This document shows positions 26,550-35,875 of a stretch of 64,000 nt of DNA, in pieces (the stretch's first letter is position 1; the number at the start of each line of letters is the position of its first letter). Location of the stretch: positions 51,574-115,573 of the forward strand of contig JAVCCK010000002.1 of NCBI GenBank assembly GCA_030765525.1, given 5' to 3'. The stretch comes from Candidatus Lernaella stagnicola. GTDB taxonomy: Bacteria > Lernaellota > Lernaellaia > Lernaellales > Lernaellaceae. Below the pieces are notes generated by a model, which did not search any database, was not told where the DNA came from, and was given only the letters and a program-made list of their open reading frames with translations. Position numbers and translations under genes: made by a program.

Positions 26550-27110
26550 ATGTCGATCAAGTACGCGATATTGGGGCTGCTGCAATTCAAGGAAATGCAC
26601 GGGTACCGCATCAAGAAACTCATCGAGCGCGACTTCGGTTTCATGTGGACCGTCAATTACGGCCAGATCTACCCCGCCCTCAAAAGCATGCTCGAAGATA
26701 AATGGGTCACGATGTCGGTCGAGGCCAAGTCCAACTCACCCGACCGCAAACTGTATTCGATCACCGAAAAAGGCCGGCAGGAATTCTTGTCGTGGCTTGG
26801 CGCCGAACCCGAGCGACGGCTGTTCGTACGCGATCCCTTCTTGCTGCGCTTTACGTTTTTCGACTTAGGCGACAAAGTCCGCGCGCTGGAGATGATCGAC
26901 GGGCAAATCGAGTTCTACGAAACGCAACTGGCGCTCCGAAAAGCCTTCACCGCCGAACGGCAGCGACGCGACATCTACGTCCGGCTCGCCACCGAACTGG
27001 GCATCCGCTTCAACGAGATGTTCCTGGATTGGCTGCGGCACGCGCGCGGCGAGATCGAACAACACGGCGACGCCCGCACCTTGCGCGCCGTCAACCTCGA
27101 CGGAGATTGA
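26550..27110 (+). CDS. PadR-family transcriptional regulator (186 aa)
   Basis: The N-terminal winged helix (MSIKYAILGLLQFKEMHGYRIKKLIE, then VNYGQIYPALKSMLEDKWV and RKLYSITEKGRQEFLSWL) is diagnostic of PadR. The C-terminal ~90 residues form the long helices (VRALEMIDGQIEFYETQLALRKAF) of the Vir-like dimerisation domain. PadR proteins repress phenolic-acid, drug-efflux or catabolic genes and release DNA on binding aromatic or other small ligands. As second gene of the operon it probably regulates the whole set to 37857. It is 3 bp from the downstream epimerase gene. Confidence 0.9.
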   Translation: MSIKYAILGLLQFKEMHGYRIKKLIERDFGFMWTVNYGQIYPALKSMLEDKWVTMSVEAKSNSPDRKLYSITEKGRQEFLSWLGAEPERRLFVRDPFLLRFTFFDLGDKVRALEMIDGQIEFYETQLALRKAFTAERQRRDIYVRLATELGIRFNEMFLDWLRHARGEIEQHGDARTLRAVNLDGD

Positions 27111-27112
27111 GC

Positions 27113-28105
27113 ATGGATTACCCGGGCATCACCTTGGTCACCGGCGCGGCGGGTTTCATGGGGCGGTACGTCGTCGCGCATCTGGCTGCCCTGGGCGGGC
27201 GCGTACGGGCCACCGCCCGGCCCAAAAAGGACACCTCGTTTTTCGACCGGTTGGGCGTCGAATTCGTGCCCGCCGACCTGACCAAGCCCGAAACCCTGCC
27301 CCACCTTTTCGAGGGCGGCGTGGACCGCATGTTTCATCTCGGCGCGATCTGTAATTTTTCCACGCCCTACGAAAAGCTGCGCCCGACCAACGTCGTGGGC
27401 GTCGAACGCATCACCCAATTGGCGCTGGACGCCAAGGTTAAATGCTACGTGCACGTCGGCTCCACCAGCGTCTACGGCCCGTATCGCGGTGTACCCTTTG
27501 TGGAGAACGCTTCACGCCAACCGCAGGACAATTACGGCCGCAGCAAGCGCGACGGCGAAGACGTCGTCTGGAAGCGGATCAAACAAGGTTTGCCGGGGAT
27601 CATCACGCGGCCGTGCACGGTGTACGGTCCCGGCTGCAACGACGGGGCGGGCAAGGCGTTTTCGCGGCCCACGTCGATCGCGGCGATCCCGGGCAACGGG
27701 CGGCAACGGTTGTCGAACGTGCGGGCCGAGGATGTGGCCGCCGCGGTCGAACATCTCTCGCGCTGCCAAGACGCTTTCGGGCGGGCCTTCAACATCGGCG
27801 ACGGCTGCTACCCGACGCTGGGCGAGGCGCTTACGTTGGCCGCCGAGACCTTCGGCGAAAAGTCGCCTACACTTCACCTGCCGGTGCCGTTGGTCAAGGT
27901 GATGGCCAGGATCGATGGTGCCGTGGCGGCGGTGCGGGGGAAGATCCCGGATTTGGAATACGACGCGGTGGCTTATCTCGACCGCGATTACGTAGTGGAT
28001 GTGTCGGCATTGTCGGCCACGGGCTTCGAGCCGCAATACCCGGATTTTGGCGCGTCGATGCGGCAGATCGGGCAGTGGTGGCGCGAGCAAGGTGTGCAAG
28101 GGTGA
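27113..28105 (+). CDS. NAD-dependent epimerase/dehydratase, extended SDR (330 aa)
   Basis: The ATG at 27113 immediately follows the PadR stop. ITLVTGAAGFMGRYVV gives the nucleotide-binding motif; active-site elements appear as GSTSVYG and NYGRSKRDGED (Tyr-x-x-x-Lys), with RPCTVYGPG and VRAEDVAAAV later. Extended SDRs use NAD(P)+ to oxidise or epimerise hydroxyls on sugars, sterols or acyl chains. It sits with an SCP2-like protein and a second SDR ahead of the glycyl-radical enzyme, so it may prepare that enzyme's substrate. It is not closely similar to the epimerase at 12900. Confidence 0.82.
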   Translation: MDYPGITLVTGAAGFMGRYVVAHLAALGGRVRATARPKKDTSFFDRLGVEFVPADLTKPETLPHLFEGGVDRMFHLGAICNFSTPYEKLRPTNVVGVERITQLALDAKVKCYVHVGSTSVYGPYRGVPFVENASRQPQDNYGRSKRDGEDVVWKRIKQGLPGIITRPCTVYGPGCNDGAGKAFSRPTSIAAIPGNGRQRLSNVRAEDVAAAVEHLSRCQDAFGRAFNIGDGCYPTLGEALTLAAETFGEKSPTLHLPVPLVKVMARIDGAVAAVRGKIPDLEYDAVAYLDRDYVVDVSALSATGFEPQYPDFGASMRQIGQWWREQGVQG

Positions 28106-28127
28106 ATCACTGAACAAGGAGGCGAAA

Positions 28128-28943
28128 ATGCAGGTGGTTGTGATCACGGGCATCGCTCAGGGTATGGGTCGCGAGACGGCAAAACTGTTGGCCGCCGACG
28201 GATATTCGATCGCCGGTTTCGATATCGACGCCGAGGGAATCGAGTCATTGCGCGCCGAACTGCCGGGCGACTCTTTATTGGCGACGCTCGACGTAACCGA
28301 TTTGGGCGGCATCGCCACATTCCGCGACCAAGTCCTGGAAAAATTCGGCCACGTCGACACCGTGCTTTCCAACGTCGGCATCGGCTTTTTCGGCCCCTTT
28401 GAAGAAGTGGATTTGGCCAAGGCCGCCAAGTGCCTTGAGATCAACGTCATCGGCACAGCCGCAGTGTTCCAAGCCTTCGTGCCGCACATGCGCGAGCGCC
28501 GCGCCGGCAAGCTGGTCGCGATTTCGTCACTCGTCGGGCAGATCCCCTTCCCCTTCGAATCGATCTACTCGGCCAGCAAGTTCGCCGTCGAGGGGTTGGT
28601 CCTTTCGATGCGCCTGGAACTGGCGCCCTTCGGCATCAAGACCGCGCTGATTCAACCCGCGCAGGTTTCCACGAGTTTCGCGGCCAAGATTCACACGCTC
28701 CCGGCCGAGGATTCCCCTTACTACGATCGCGTCCGCCGCTTCATCAACAAGGATGAAGAGCTGATCAAAACCGCGCCGACGCCCGAGGCCGCGGCCAAGG
28801 CCATCGCGGCTGTTGTGAAGAACCCGAACCCGAGTCTGCACAACCAAATCGACTTTAAGAGCGCGTTCTTCATGCGGATAAACCGTGTCTTGCCGACCCG
28901 GGTGCGCGATATGATCCTGCTCGGCACGATGGATATCAATTAG
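28128..28943 (+). CDS. Short-chain dehydrogenase/reductase (271 aa)
   Basis: The ATG at 28128 follows AAGGAGGCGAAA. Classical SDR features: VVITGIAQGMGRETAKLLA (TGxxxGxG), DVTDLGG, SNVGIGFFGP in place of NNAG, AISSLVGQ with catalytic Ser, and YSASKFAVEG with catalytic Tyr and Lys. The C-terminal half (IQPAQVSTSFAAKIH, INKDEELIKTAPTPEAAAKAIAAVV) is normal for the family. NAD(P)-linked alcohol oxidation or ketone reduction is expected. It lies between the epimerase and the glycyl-radical enzyme with 20-30 bp spacing. Confidence 0.88.
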   Translation: MQVVVITGIAQGMGRETAKLLAADGYSIAGFDIDAEGIESLRAELPGDSLLATLDVTDLGGIATFRDQVLEKFGHVDTVLSNVGIGFFGPFEEVDLAKAAKCLEINVIGTAAVFQAFVPHMRERRAGKLVAISSLVGQIPFPFESIYSASKFAVEGLVLSMRLELAPFGIKTALIQPAQVSTSFAAKIHTLPAEDSPYYDRVRRFINKDEELIKTAPTPEAAAKAIAAVVKNPNPSLHNQIDFKSAFFMRINRVLPTRVRDMILLGTMDIN

Positions 28944-28974
28944 TGCGGTGATCGAAAAGATCAGGAGAACTCTG

Positions 28975-31347
28975 ATGCCCGCAATTGCCCTAGCCCGAGG
29001 CTCAGCCCGTGTTCACCGCCTGCGTCAACGGATCATCGACGCCCCGCGCGAAGTGTGCGTCGAGCGGGCTCGCTACCTGACCGAATCGATGAAACAACAT
29101 TGGCGCGAACCCGCCCTGACACGCATGAGCAAGGCGTTCGCGCACATTCTGGAGAACATCAGCGTCACCATCCGCGATGACGAATTGATCGTCGGCTGCC
29201 GCACCAGCAAACTCAAAGGCGGGCCGCTGTTTCCCGAAAACAAAATCGGGTGGATCGAAAACGACGTCGAGACCTTCAACGACCGCGAGTTGCAGCGCGT
29301 CCTGATCACGCCCGAACAACAACGCGAACTGCGTGAGGACATCCTGCCGTTCTGGCGCGGCAAAACCGTGCAAGACCGCTTCGAGCAGTTGGCGCCGCCC
29401 GACGTGCTCGAGGACATGGACAAGTACATCTTCACCATGATCCTCGAAATCACCTACGGCGTCGGGCACTTCACGATGGATTACGAACGCGTGCTGGCGC
29501 TCGGGTTGTCGGGCGTCATCGACCGGGCCGAGCAACGCCTGCAGGACCTGCCCGCCGATGAACGCGACGGCAACAAAGGTCTCTTTTACCAGGCGATGAT
29601 TCGATCCTGCCAAGCCGTGGTGCGCTTTGCCAATCGCTACGCCGACCACGCCGAGCAGTTGGCCGCCGCCGAAACCGACGCGAACCGCGCCGCCGAGTTG
29701 CAAACCATCGCGCGCGTATGCCGCCGCGTACCGGAGCACCCGCCGCAAACCTTTCACGAGGCCGTGCAGGCAGCTTATTTCGTGCACCTGGTGGCGCAAA
29801 TCGAGTCGGGCGGTAACTCGATTTCCCCGGGGCGGATCGACCAGTTCCTGAATCCCTACTACCGCCGCAACGCCGATGCCGGAACCATCACGCCGGATCA
29901 CGCTGAAGAATTGCTGTCACTGCTGTTTCTCAAGACTAACGAAATCTGGAACATACTGGAGGAAGCGTTTATCCCCGGCGGCGAAGGCACCGAGGGTAAG
30001 ACGACGCAAAACGTGGTGGTCGGCGGGGTCGGCCCGGACGGACGCGACGCTACCAACGAGTTGAGCACGATCGGTCTGGACGCCTACGCCGCCGTGCAGA
30101 CCGTGCAACCCAATTTCGGCGTGCGCTTCGCGCCGGATACGCCGGCGGATTTTGTGCGCCGCGTGGTTCGGTATGCCAAAGACGGCGTTTTGCTGCACCT
30201 GTTCAACGATCCGGTCATCATCGACTCTCTTCAGGAGGCGGGGCACACCACGGCCGACGCACGCAATTACGGTGTCGTCGGCTGCCTGGAACCCAACGCC
30301 CAAGGTAAAACCTTCGGCTCGACCTTCGCGGTGCAATTCAGCGGCATCAAGTGTCTCGAACTTGCACTGAGCAACGGGGTGGACAACATCTTCGGCTATG
30401 CGTCCGGCCCCGAGACCGGCGACCCCGCGGACTTTACGTCGTTTGAGGATGTGTGGACGGCCTACCGCGCGCAATCGGCGCATTTCATGAAGCAGATGGT
30501 GTGCGGCATGGCGGCGCTTGACCAAGCCGTTGCGGAACTCGCGCCTTCGCCCTTCGCCTCGGCGATGATCGACGGGCCGCTCGAGAAAGGCCTGGATGTG
30601 ACACGCGGCGGCGCGGTGTACAACTCGACGGGCGTGGAACTCATCGGCTTCTCCAACGTGGTCGACAGCCTTTACGCCATCAAGAAAGCCGTGTTTGAAG
30701 ACGGCGTGCTCTCGCCCGCCGATTTGGTCGAACACCTCGCCGAAGACTGGGACGACGCCGAGGAAATGCGCGCCTACCTGGCCCACAAGATCCCGAAATT
30801 CGGCAACGACCACGACGCCGTCGACGCCATGGGCGCCTTGGTTGTCGAGCATTTCTGCGACGAGGTCCTGGCGCACGAGAATTTCCGCGGCGGACACTTT
30901 TGGCCGGGAATTTTTTCGGTCGGATTTCACGTGGCGATGGGCGCATTCGCCGGGGCGAGCCCCGACGGGCGTCACGCGGGCGACATCTTAGGCAACGGCC
31001 TCTCCCCGTCCAACGGCCGGGCGATCAAGGGGCCGACGGCGGTGTTCAATTCGGTGGTCAAGCTGCCGCTGGAACGCGTTCACAACGGCGTGAACCTCAA
31101 CATGCGTTTCCACGGAGACCGCCTGAAGGCCGAAACACTGCAGTCGCTGGTCCAGACCTACTTCGCTCGGGGCGGCGTGCAAGTGCAATTCAATATGGTG
31201 GATTCAGATGTGTTGCGCAGCGCACAGGATAGCCCCGACGAGTACCGCGATCTGGTCGTGCGCGTCAGCGGGTATTCGGCGCTGTTTACCGGGATGAGCC
31301 GGATCGCGCAGGACGAGATCATCGCACGCTCGGAATACGAGGCGTGA
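28975..31347 (+). CDS. Glycyl-radical enzyme, PFL-like, eliminase/dehydratase type (790 aa)
   Basis: The start at 28975 has AGGAGA six bases upstream; an in-frame GTG at 28948 is less likely. The thiyl-radical site is GVVGCLEPN with Cys437 and Glu439, and the glycyl-radical site is RVSGYSALF with Gly766 near the C-terminus. The Cys-x-Glu arrangement is that of eliminases and dehydratases (glycerol/propanediol dehydratase, choline TMA-lyase, hydroxyproline dehydratase), unlike the Cys-Cys of pyruvate formate-lyase. Length is typical. The radical would be installed by a SAM activase, but no such gene lies nearby in the window. With the CoA-transferase, acyl-CoA dehydrogenase and AOR it suggests elimination to an aldehyde followed by oxidation and CoA activation. 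The substrate is unknown. Confidence 0.92.
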   Translation: MPAIALARGSARVHRLRQRIIDAPREVCVERARYLTESMKQHWREPALTRMSKAFAHILENISVTIRDDELIVGCRTSKLKGGPLFPENKIGWIENDVETFNDRELQRVLITPEQQRELREDILPFWRGKTVQDRFEQLAPPDVLEDMDKYIFTMILEITYGVGHFTMDYERVLALGLSGVIDRAEQRLQDLPADERDGNKGLFYQAMIRSCQAVVRFANRYADHAEQLAAAETDANRAAELQTIARVCRRVPEHPPQTFHEAVQAAYFVHLVAQIESGGNSISPGRIDQFLNPYYRRNADAGTITPDHAEELLSLLFLKTNEIWNILEEAFIPGGEGTEGKTTQNVVVGGVGPDGRDATNELSTIGLDAYAAVQTVQPNFGVRFAPDTPADFVRRVVRYAKDGVLLHLFNDPVIIDSLQEAGHTTADARNYGVVGCLEPNAQGKTFGSTFAVQFSGIKCLELALSNGVDNIFGYASGPETGDPADFTSFEDVWTAYRAQSAHFMKQMVCGMAALDQAVAELAPSPFASAMIDGPLEKGLDVTRGGAVYNSTGVELIGFSNVVDSLYAIKKAVFEDGVLSPADLVEHLAEDWDDAEEMRAYLAHKIPKFGNDHDAVDAMGALVVEHFCDEVLAHENFRGGHFWPGIFSVGFHVAMGAFAGASPDGRHAGDILGNGLSPSNGRAIKGPTAVFNSVVKLPLERVHNGVNLNMRFHGDRLKAETLQSLVQTYFARGGVQVQFNMVDSDVLRSAQDSPDEYRDLVVRVSGYSALFTGMSRIAQDEIIARSEYEA

Positions 31348-31399
31348 TGGGCCGGGTTCAAACACCAACCGCCGGGCGCCGAGTCGCCGGAGGGATTCC

Positions 31400-32335
31400 A
31401 TGTCAAAAGTCATGACCATGAAGCAGGCCGTCGGCAAGCACGTTGAGGACGGCGCCTTTCTATTCATCGGCGGTTACATCTGCCGCACGCCCTTCGCCGC
31501 GATCCACGAGATCATCCGGCAGCAAAAGAAAGATCTAACCATCACGCGGTCCAACGCGGCCGACGACTTCGACATGATGATCGGCGCGGGCGTGGTCAAG
31601 CGCTTTATCGCCACGTTCCTGTCGCTGGGTTTCTACGGCCTGGGGCGGTGTTACCGGCGCAGCCTGGAACAAGGCATTCCGCACAAGATCGAGGTCGAGG
31701 AATACACCAACTTATCGTTGCCGATGATGCTCATGGCCGGCTCGATGGGCATGCCCTTCGTGCCGGTCAAAGACATGGCGGGCTCGGACCTGCTCAACGT
31801 CAAGTCGTTTATGGGCGACGACAAATACAAGGTGATCGATTCGCCTTTTGACGGCACCCGAACCGTGCTCGTGCCGGCGCTGAACCCGGACCTCGCGATC
31901 ATTCACGTGCAACAAGCCGACGAAAACGGCAACGCGCAAATGTGGGGCATCGGCGGCGACTGCCAGGTCGGGGCCAACGCGGCCAAGAAGGTCATCGTCA
32001 CGTGCGAGCGGCTGGTCGACCGCGCGGTCATCGGCAAGGACCCGTCGCGCACGATCGTGCCCGACTTCAAAGTGGTCGCGGTCGTGGAAGAGCCTTTTTG
32101 CGCGCATCCAGGTTACACGCCGGGCTTTTACGATGTCGATTTCACGTTCGGCAACCTCTACAAAGAGGCGTCCAACACCGTCGAGGGCTTCGCGGAGTTT
32201 CTCGACGAATGGGTTTACGGCCTGCCCAATCGCACGAAGTACATCGAGCATTACATCCGGAAAATGGGGTACGGCGCTTTCAAGAATCTGCAAGCCGAGT
32301 TCGATTACGGTTACCCGGTCAGTTACTCGTACTAA
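31400..32335 (+). CDS. CoA-transferase family I, alpha subunit (311 aa)
   Basis: The sequence from MTMKQAVGKHVEDGAFLFIGGY through LTITRSNAADDFDMMIGAGVV, MGMPFVPVKDMAGSDLL and LVPALNPDLAIIHVQQADENGN matches the glutaconate CoA-transferase-type alpha subunit, in which the VQQAD-GN segment lies near the CoA site. It follows the glycyl-radical enzyme by about 50 bp, starting behind GGAGG. Together with the next gene it should move CoA from an acyl-CoA donor to a carboxylate produced in this operon. The acid is not identifiable from sequence. Confidence 0.88.
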   Translation: MSKVMTMKQAVGKHVEDGAFLFIGGYICRTPFAAIHEIIRQQKKDLTITRSNAADDFDMMIGAGVVKRFIATFLSLGFYGLGRCYRRSLEQGIPHKIEVEEYTNLSLPMMLMAGSMGMPFVPVKDMAGSDLLNVKSFMGDDKYKVIDSPFDGTRTVLVPALNPDLAIIHVQQADENGNAQMWGIGGDCQVGANAAKKVIVTCERLVDRAVIGKDPSRTIVPDFKVVAVVEEPFCAHPGYTPGFYDVDFTFGNLYKEASNTVEGFAEFLDEWVYGLPNRTKYIEHYIRKMGYGAFKNLQAEFDYGYPVSYSY

Positions 32336-32371
32336 GCATCGTCGGGATGCCCACACGCGGGAGCGAAAAGC

Positions 32372-33172
32372 ATGGTTGAACACGCGGACGATTACATCAA
32401 ACCCGAACTGATGGCCTGTTGCGGCGCGCGGGAGATCGTCGACGACAACCTCGTGCTCGTCGGCACCGGCTTCCCCACGATGTCGGCCAACATCGCCCGG
32501 CACACGCATGCGCCCCACGCGCGACTGATGCAGGAGTCGGGCGTCTACGACGCGCAGCCCAAGCGCCCCGCCCTGTCGGTCGGCGACCCCTGCCTCAACC
32601 CCGGCGCCGCCATGATCGGCGGCCTCGTGGAAATCATGGGCATGTTCCTGCAAGCGGGCTGGGTGGATGTCGGGTTCTTGTCCGGTAGCCAGGTCGACAA
32701 GTTCGGCAACATCAACACGACCGTGATCGGCGACTACGACAACCCCAAAAGCCGACTGCCCGGCAGCGGCGGCGCCAATCCCATCGGCTCGCTGGCGAAA
32801 AAAATCTTGATCATTGCGCTGCATGACAAGCGCCGGCTGACGGAGAAGGTCGATTTCATCACCACGCCCGGTTACATCGATGGGCCGGGAGCCCGCGAAA
32901 AATGGGGCCTCCCGCCCGACACGGGCCCGTCGGCCATCATCACCAACAAGGCCGTGATGCGCTTCGATAAGGCCACCGGCGAAGCGTATTTGGACACCTA
33001 CCATCCCGACACGACCGTCGAGGAGGTCGTGGCCGCCACGCCCTGGAAGCTCAATGTCTCCGACGACGTGCACGAAACCGAACCGCCGCGCACCGACGAA
33101 ATCCGAGCGTTGCGGGAAGTCCTCGATCCGCATCGCATGATCCGCCTCTACATCGGCCGCGGTTACGTATAA
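32372..33172 (+). CDS. CoA-transferase family I, beta subunit (266 aa)
   Basis: Partner of the preceding gene, 36 bp downstream. The likely catalytic glutamate lies in LMQESGVYDA, where family I beta subunits form a glutamyl-CoA intermediate. GFLSGSQVDKFGNINTTVIGDY and ITTPGYIDGPG are typical of glutaconate-type beta subunits. The C-terminal part (TTVEEVVAATPWKLNVS) is the usual family ending. Subunit order alpha then beta is canonical. The function is CoA activation of an acid, probably the product of aldehyde oxidation by the AOR encoded at the end of the operon. Confidence 0.88.
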   Translation: MVEHADDYIKPELMACCGAREIVDDNLVLVGTGFPTMSANIARHTHAPHARLMQESGVYDAQPKRPALSVGDPCLNPGAAMIGGLVEIMGMFLQAGWVDVGFLSGSQVDKFGNINTTVIGDYDNPKSRLPGSGGANPIGSLAKKILIIALHDKRRLTEKVDFITTPGYIDGPGAREKWGLPPDTGPSAIITNKAVMRFDKATGEAYLDTYHPDTTVEEVVAATPWKLNVSDDVHETEPPRTDEIRALREVLDPHRMIRLYIGRGYV

Positions 33173-33198
33173 CGCCCCGCCCGAGAAAAGGACGCGCC

Positions 33199-34566
33199 AT
33201 GGACGAAACAAAAAAGCTGGCCGAGTTCGCCGCGTCGATCTCGTTTGATGACCTGCCGCCCGCGGTGGTGGAAAAGACGAAGCACTGCGTCTTGGATTTC
33301 TGCGCCAATGTCTACGGCTCCCTGCAAATCGAGGCCGTGCAACAGGTCATCGAGTACATCCGCGCGCTGGGCGGGCCGCCGACCGCAACGGTGCTCGGGG
33401 CCGGGTTCGCCACCGGTCAGCATCAAGCCGCGTTTCTCAACGGCACCCTGGGCGAGGCGCTCGAGGCTCAGGACGGCCTGCGCTTCGGCGGCAATCACCC
33501 GGGTGTCGCTGTCATCCCGGCGGCGCTTGCGTTGGCCGAGTCGTTGCACCTGGACGGCCGGCGACTGCTGGAGGCGATTGTCGTGGGGTACGAAGTCGCC
33601 GGACGAATCGCCGCGGCCATCCATCCGCAGCACACGCTGGCCGGGTTTCTGCCCACCGGCACGTGCGGCGCTTTCGGCGCCGCCGCCGCGGCTGCGAAAC
33701 TGCTGGGACACGACGCCGATCTCATGCTGAACGCGTTGGGCAACGCCGGGTATCTCGCGCCGCTCTCGATGGCCTAGCACCTGATGGGCGGCTTCACGTC
33801 CAAGATTCTGCAGGGCGGGCAGGCGGCGGGCGCGGGCCTCATGGCGGCGGGATTGGCCGGCGCCGGTGTCACGGGCGCGCCGTACGTACTCGAGGGCTCC
33901 CACCTCAACGGCGGCTTCACGCAAATCACGACGGGCAACACGCGCACGCTGGACCGCATCACCGCGGGTCTCGGCGAATCGTTTTCCATCAGCGACATTT
34001 ACTTCAAGCCGTACACCGCCTGCCGCCACACGCACGGCAGCGCGCAAGCGGCGTTGTTATTGGCGGCCGAAGAATCGTTCGCGCCCGCGGACATCGAGAG
34101 CATCGACGTGAAGACGTACATGATCGCCGGGATCGCGGTCGGCAAAGGCGTGGACGAAAACAGCTCGTTTGTCGGCGCGCAATTTTCGATCCCGTACGTC
34201 ACGGCGGCGTGCCTGCTCGACGGCGACATGGGTCCCGCACAGTTTCGCCAAGCACGACTAGCCGATCCGGAGCTTCTGGCGTTGACGCGGAAAGTCCACG
34301 TGCAGCCCGATGAAGAACTGAACGACATGTACCCGCAGTTCACGGCCAGCCGCGTCGAAATCACGCTGACCGACGGCCGGACGATCGCGCGCCAGATCGA
34401 CGCGCCCAAGGGCGACCCGCGCGACCCGATGACGGCCGCCGACCTGACGGAAAAACTGCGGCGTTTCGCGCCGGTGGATAAACGGGGCCGTGCCGATCAG
34501 GTCGCCGCCGCCGCCCTCGCGCTGGACGCCTGCGATGATATTCAAACCTTTACCGGGATGATCTAG
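33199..34566 (+). pseudogene. MmgE/PrpD-family protein interrupted by one in-frame UAG (456 codons)
   Basis: Two pieces lie in the same frame, separated only by TAG at 33775-33777. The first (192 aa) has FLNGTLGEALEAQDGLRFGGNHPG, IVVGYEVAGRIAAAIHP and LGNAGYLAPLSMA; the second continues HLMGGFTSKILQGGQAAGAG, TGAPYVLEGSHL and DIYFKPYTACRHTH, together a normal-length MmgE/PrpD (2-methylcitrate dehydratase/aconitate decarboxylase-like) fold. The conserved GG-K-GxAA segment directly follows the stop, so the break is inside the catalytic domain and neither half is a whole enzyme. UAG ends many genes here, so general recoding is unlikely. Possibilities are a point nonsense mutation (Gln or Glu to stop), an assembly error, or readthrough. 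Confidence 0.85.
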
Positions 34567-34578
34567 AGGGGAACTTCC

Positions 34579-35745
34579 ATGGATTTTTCATTGAGCGACG
34601 AACAACAGCAGATGATCGATATGCTGCGCAACATGGGCCGGCGTGAGAACTTCAAGGAACTGGCCGCCGAGATCGACCGAACCGGCGAGTTCCCTCGCCA
34701 CCTCATGACCAAGTTCGCCGAATTGGGCTTGGTCGGCATGACCTTGTCGCCCGAGTACGGCGGCGGTGGGCAGCCGGGCATCAACGCGGTGTTGGCCATC
34801 GAGGAACTGGCCAAGTTCAGCCCGATGATCGCCGCGCCGGTGTTCGAGTCGAACGTGGGGCCGGTGAAGGTGATCAACAATTTCGGCACCGAGGAACAAA
34901 AACAAAAAATCATTCCCGGCGTGTGCAAAGGTGAGTTGAGTGTGTCGGTATCGATGACCGAGCCGGGCTCCGGGTCGGACTTGGTGTCACTATCCTCCCG
35001 GCTCACGCCCGATGGCGACAACTTCCGACTCAATGGGCGCAAGACCTTCATCACCGGCGGCGAGGAAGCCAGCCATTACTTCATTTACTGCCGCTTCGGC
35101 GACAAGGCGGGCTACGGCGGCATCGGCGGCGTGATTGTCGAGAAAGACGCGCCGGGCTTCACCTTCGGCCGGCAAGAAGAGTTCATGGGGCTGCGCGGCA
35201 TGCCTTCGTGCGACCTGATTTTTGAAGACGTGCCGGTGCCGAAAGAGAATGTCGTTATCCAAGCCGGCCAATTCCGCGAACTGATGACCACCTTCGACCT
35301 GGAGCGTTGCGGCAACGCCGCGATGTGCTTGGGCGTGGCCGGAGCCGCCCTGGAGGAAGCGCGAAAATACGCGACGGAACGCGAAGCGTTCGGGCGGCCG
35401 ATCTGCGAATTTCAGGATATCCAATTCAAAATCGTCAACATGGCGATGAAGCTCGATGCCGCGCGCTTGCTGGTCTATCGGGCCGCCATCGGCGCGGGGC
35501 GCGGCTTCCCCTCGATGTACGAATCGGCGATGGGCAAATGCTTCGCCAACGAGATGGTGGCCGACGTCACCAACGAAGCGATGCTGGTGCTGGGCGGCTA
35601 CGGTTACAGCCGCGAGTTCCCCCTGGAGCGCATGCACCGCGACGCCTTGGCATGGCGAGTGGCCGGGGGTACCGTGCAGATGCTGCGCATCACGATGGCG
35701 TCTATTCTGTTCGCACGGCGTTTCAACCAAAAAGCGGGTGGTTGA
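34579..35745 (+). CDS. Acyl-CoA dehydrogenase (388 aa)
   Basis: Canonical ACAD order: N-terminal helices with MTLSPEYGGGG, FAD/substrate motif SMTEPGSGSD, KTFITGGEEASHY, GLRGMPSCDLIFEDVPVP, EREAFGRPICEFQDIQFKIVNM and VLGGYGYSREFPLERMHRDALAWRVAGGTVQM. The position equivalent to the C-terminal catalytic Glu of many ACADs (YEGT) is Gly here (AGGT); a Glu in the FDLERCG segment matches the alternative catalytic position of isovaleryl-type ACADs. FAD-dependent alpha,beta-desaturation of an acyl-CoA is expected, with electrons to ETF. It is 12 bp downstream of the MmgE/PrpD gene. Confidence 0.9.
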   Translation: MDFSLSDEQQQMIDMLRNMGRRENFKELAAEIDRTGEFPRHLMTKFAELGLVGMTLSPEYGGGGQPGINAVLAIEELAKFSPMIAAPVFESNVGPVKVINNFGTEEQKQKIIPGVCKGELSVSVSMTEPGSGSDLVSLSSRLTPDGDNFRLNGRKTFITGGEEASHYFIYCRFGDKAGYGGIGGVIVEKDAPGFTFGRQEEFMGLRGMPSCDLIFEDVPVPKENVVIQAGQFRELMTTFDLERCGNAAMCLGVAGAALEEARKYATEREAFGRPICEFQDIQFKIVNMAMKLDAARLLVYRAAIGAGRGFPSMYESAMGKCFANEMVADVTNEAMLVLGGYGYSREFPLERMHRDALAWRVAGGTVQMLRITMASILFARRFNQKAGG

Positions 35746-35800
35746 CGACGCGCCTGCCTCGCTGAAATGTAGCTGGAAGCATGGAAACGAGGATCGGGCA

Positions 35801-35875
35801 ATGAGCAATAAGGCGATAACGAGATTGTTCGTAAACGGGTTTGCTGCGGGCGAGCCCCAAGGAGCGCGACAATGA
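35801..35875 (+). CDS. Possible 24-residue peptide coupled to the AOR gene
   Basis: ATG at 35801 with GAGGA upstream encodes a 24-residue peptide (MSNKAITRLF... GARQ) whose TGA overlaps the AOR start as ATGA. The placement suggests a leader that couples translation into the AOR gene, or a small protein; no family is recognised. It could also be chance. Confidence 0.35.
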   Translation: MSNKAITRLFVNGFAAGEPQGARQ

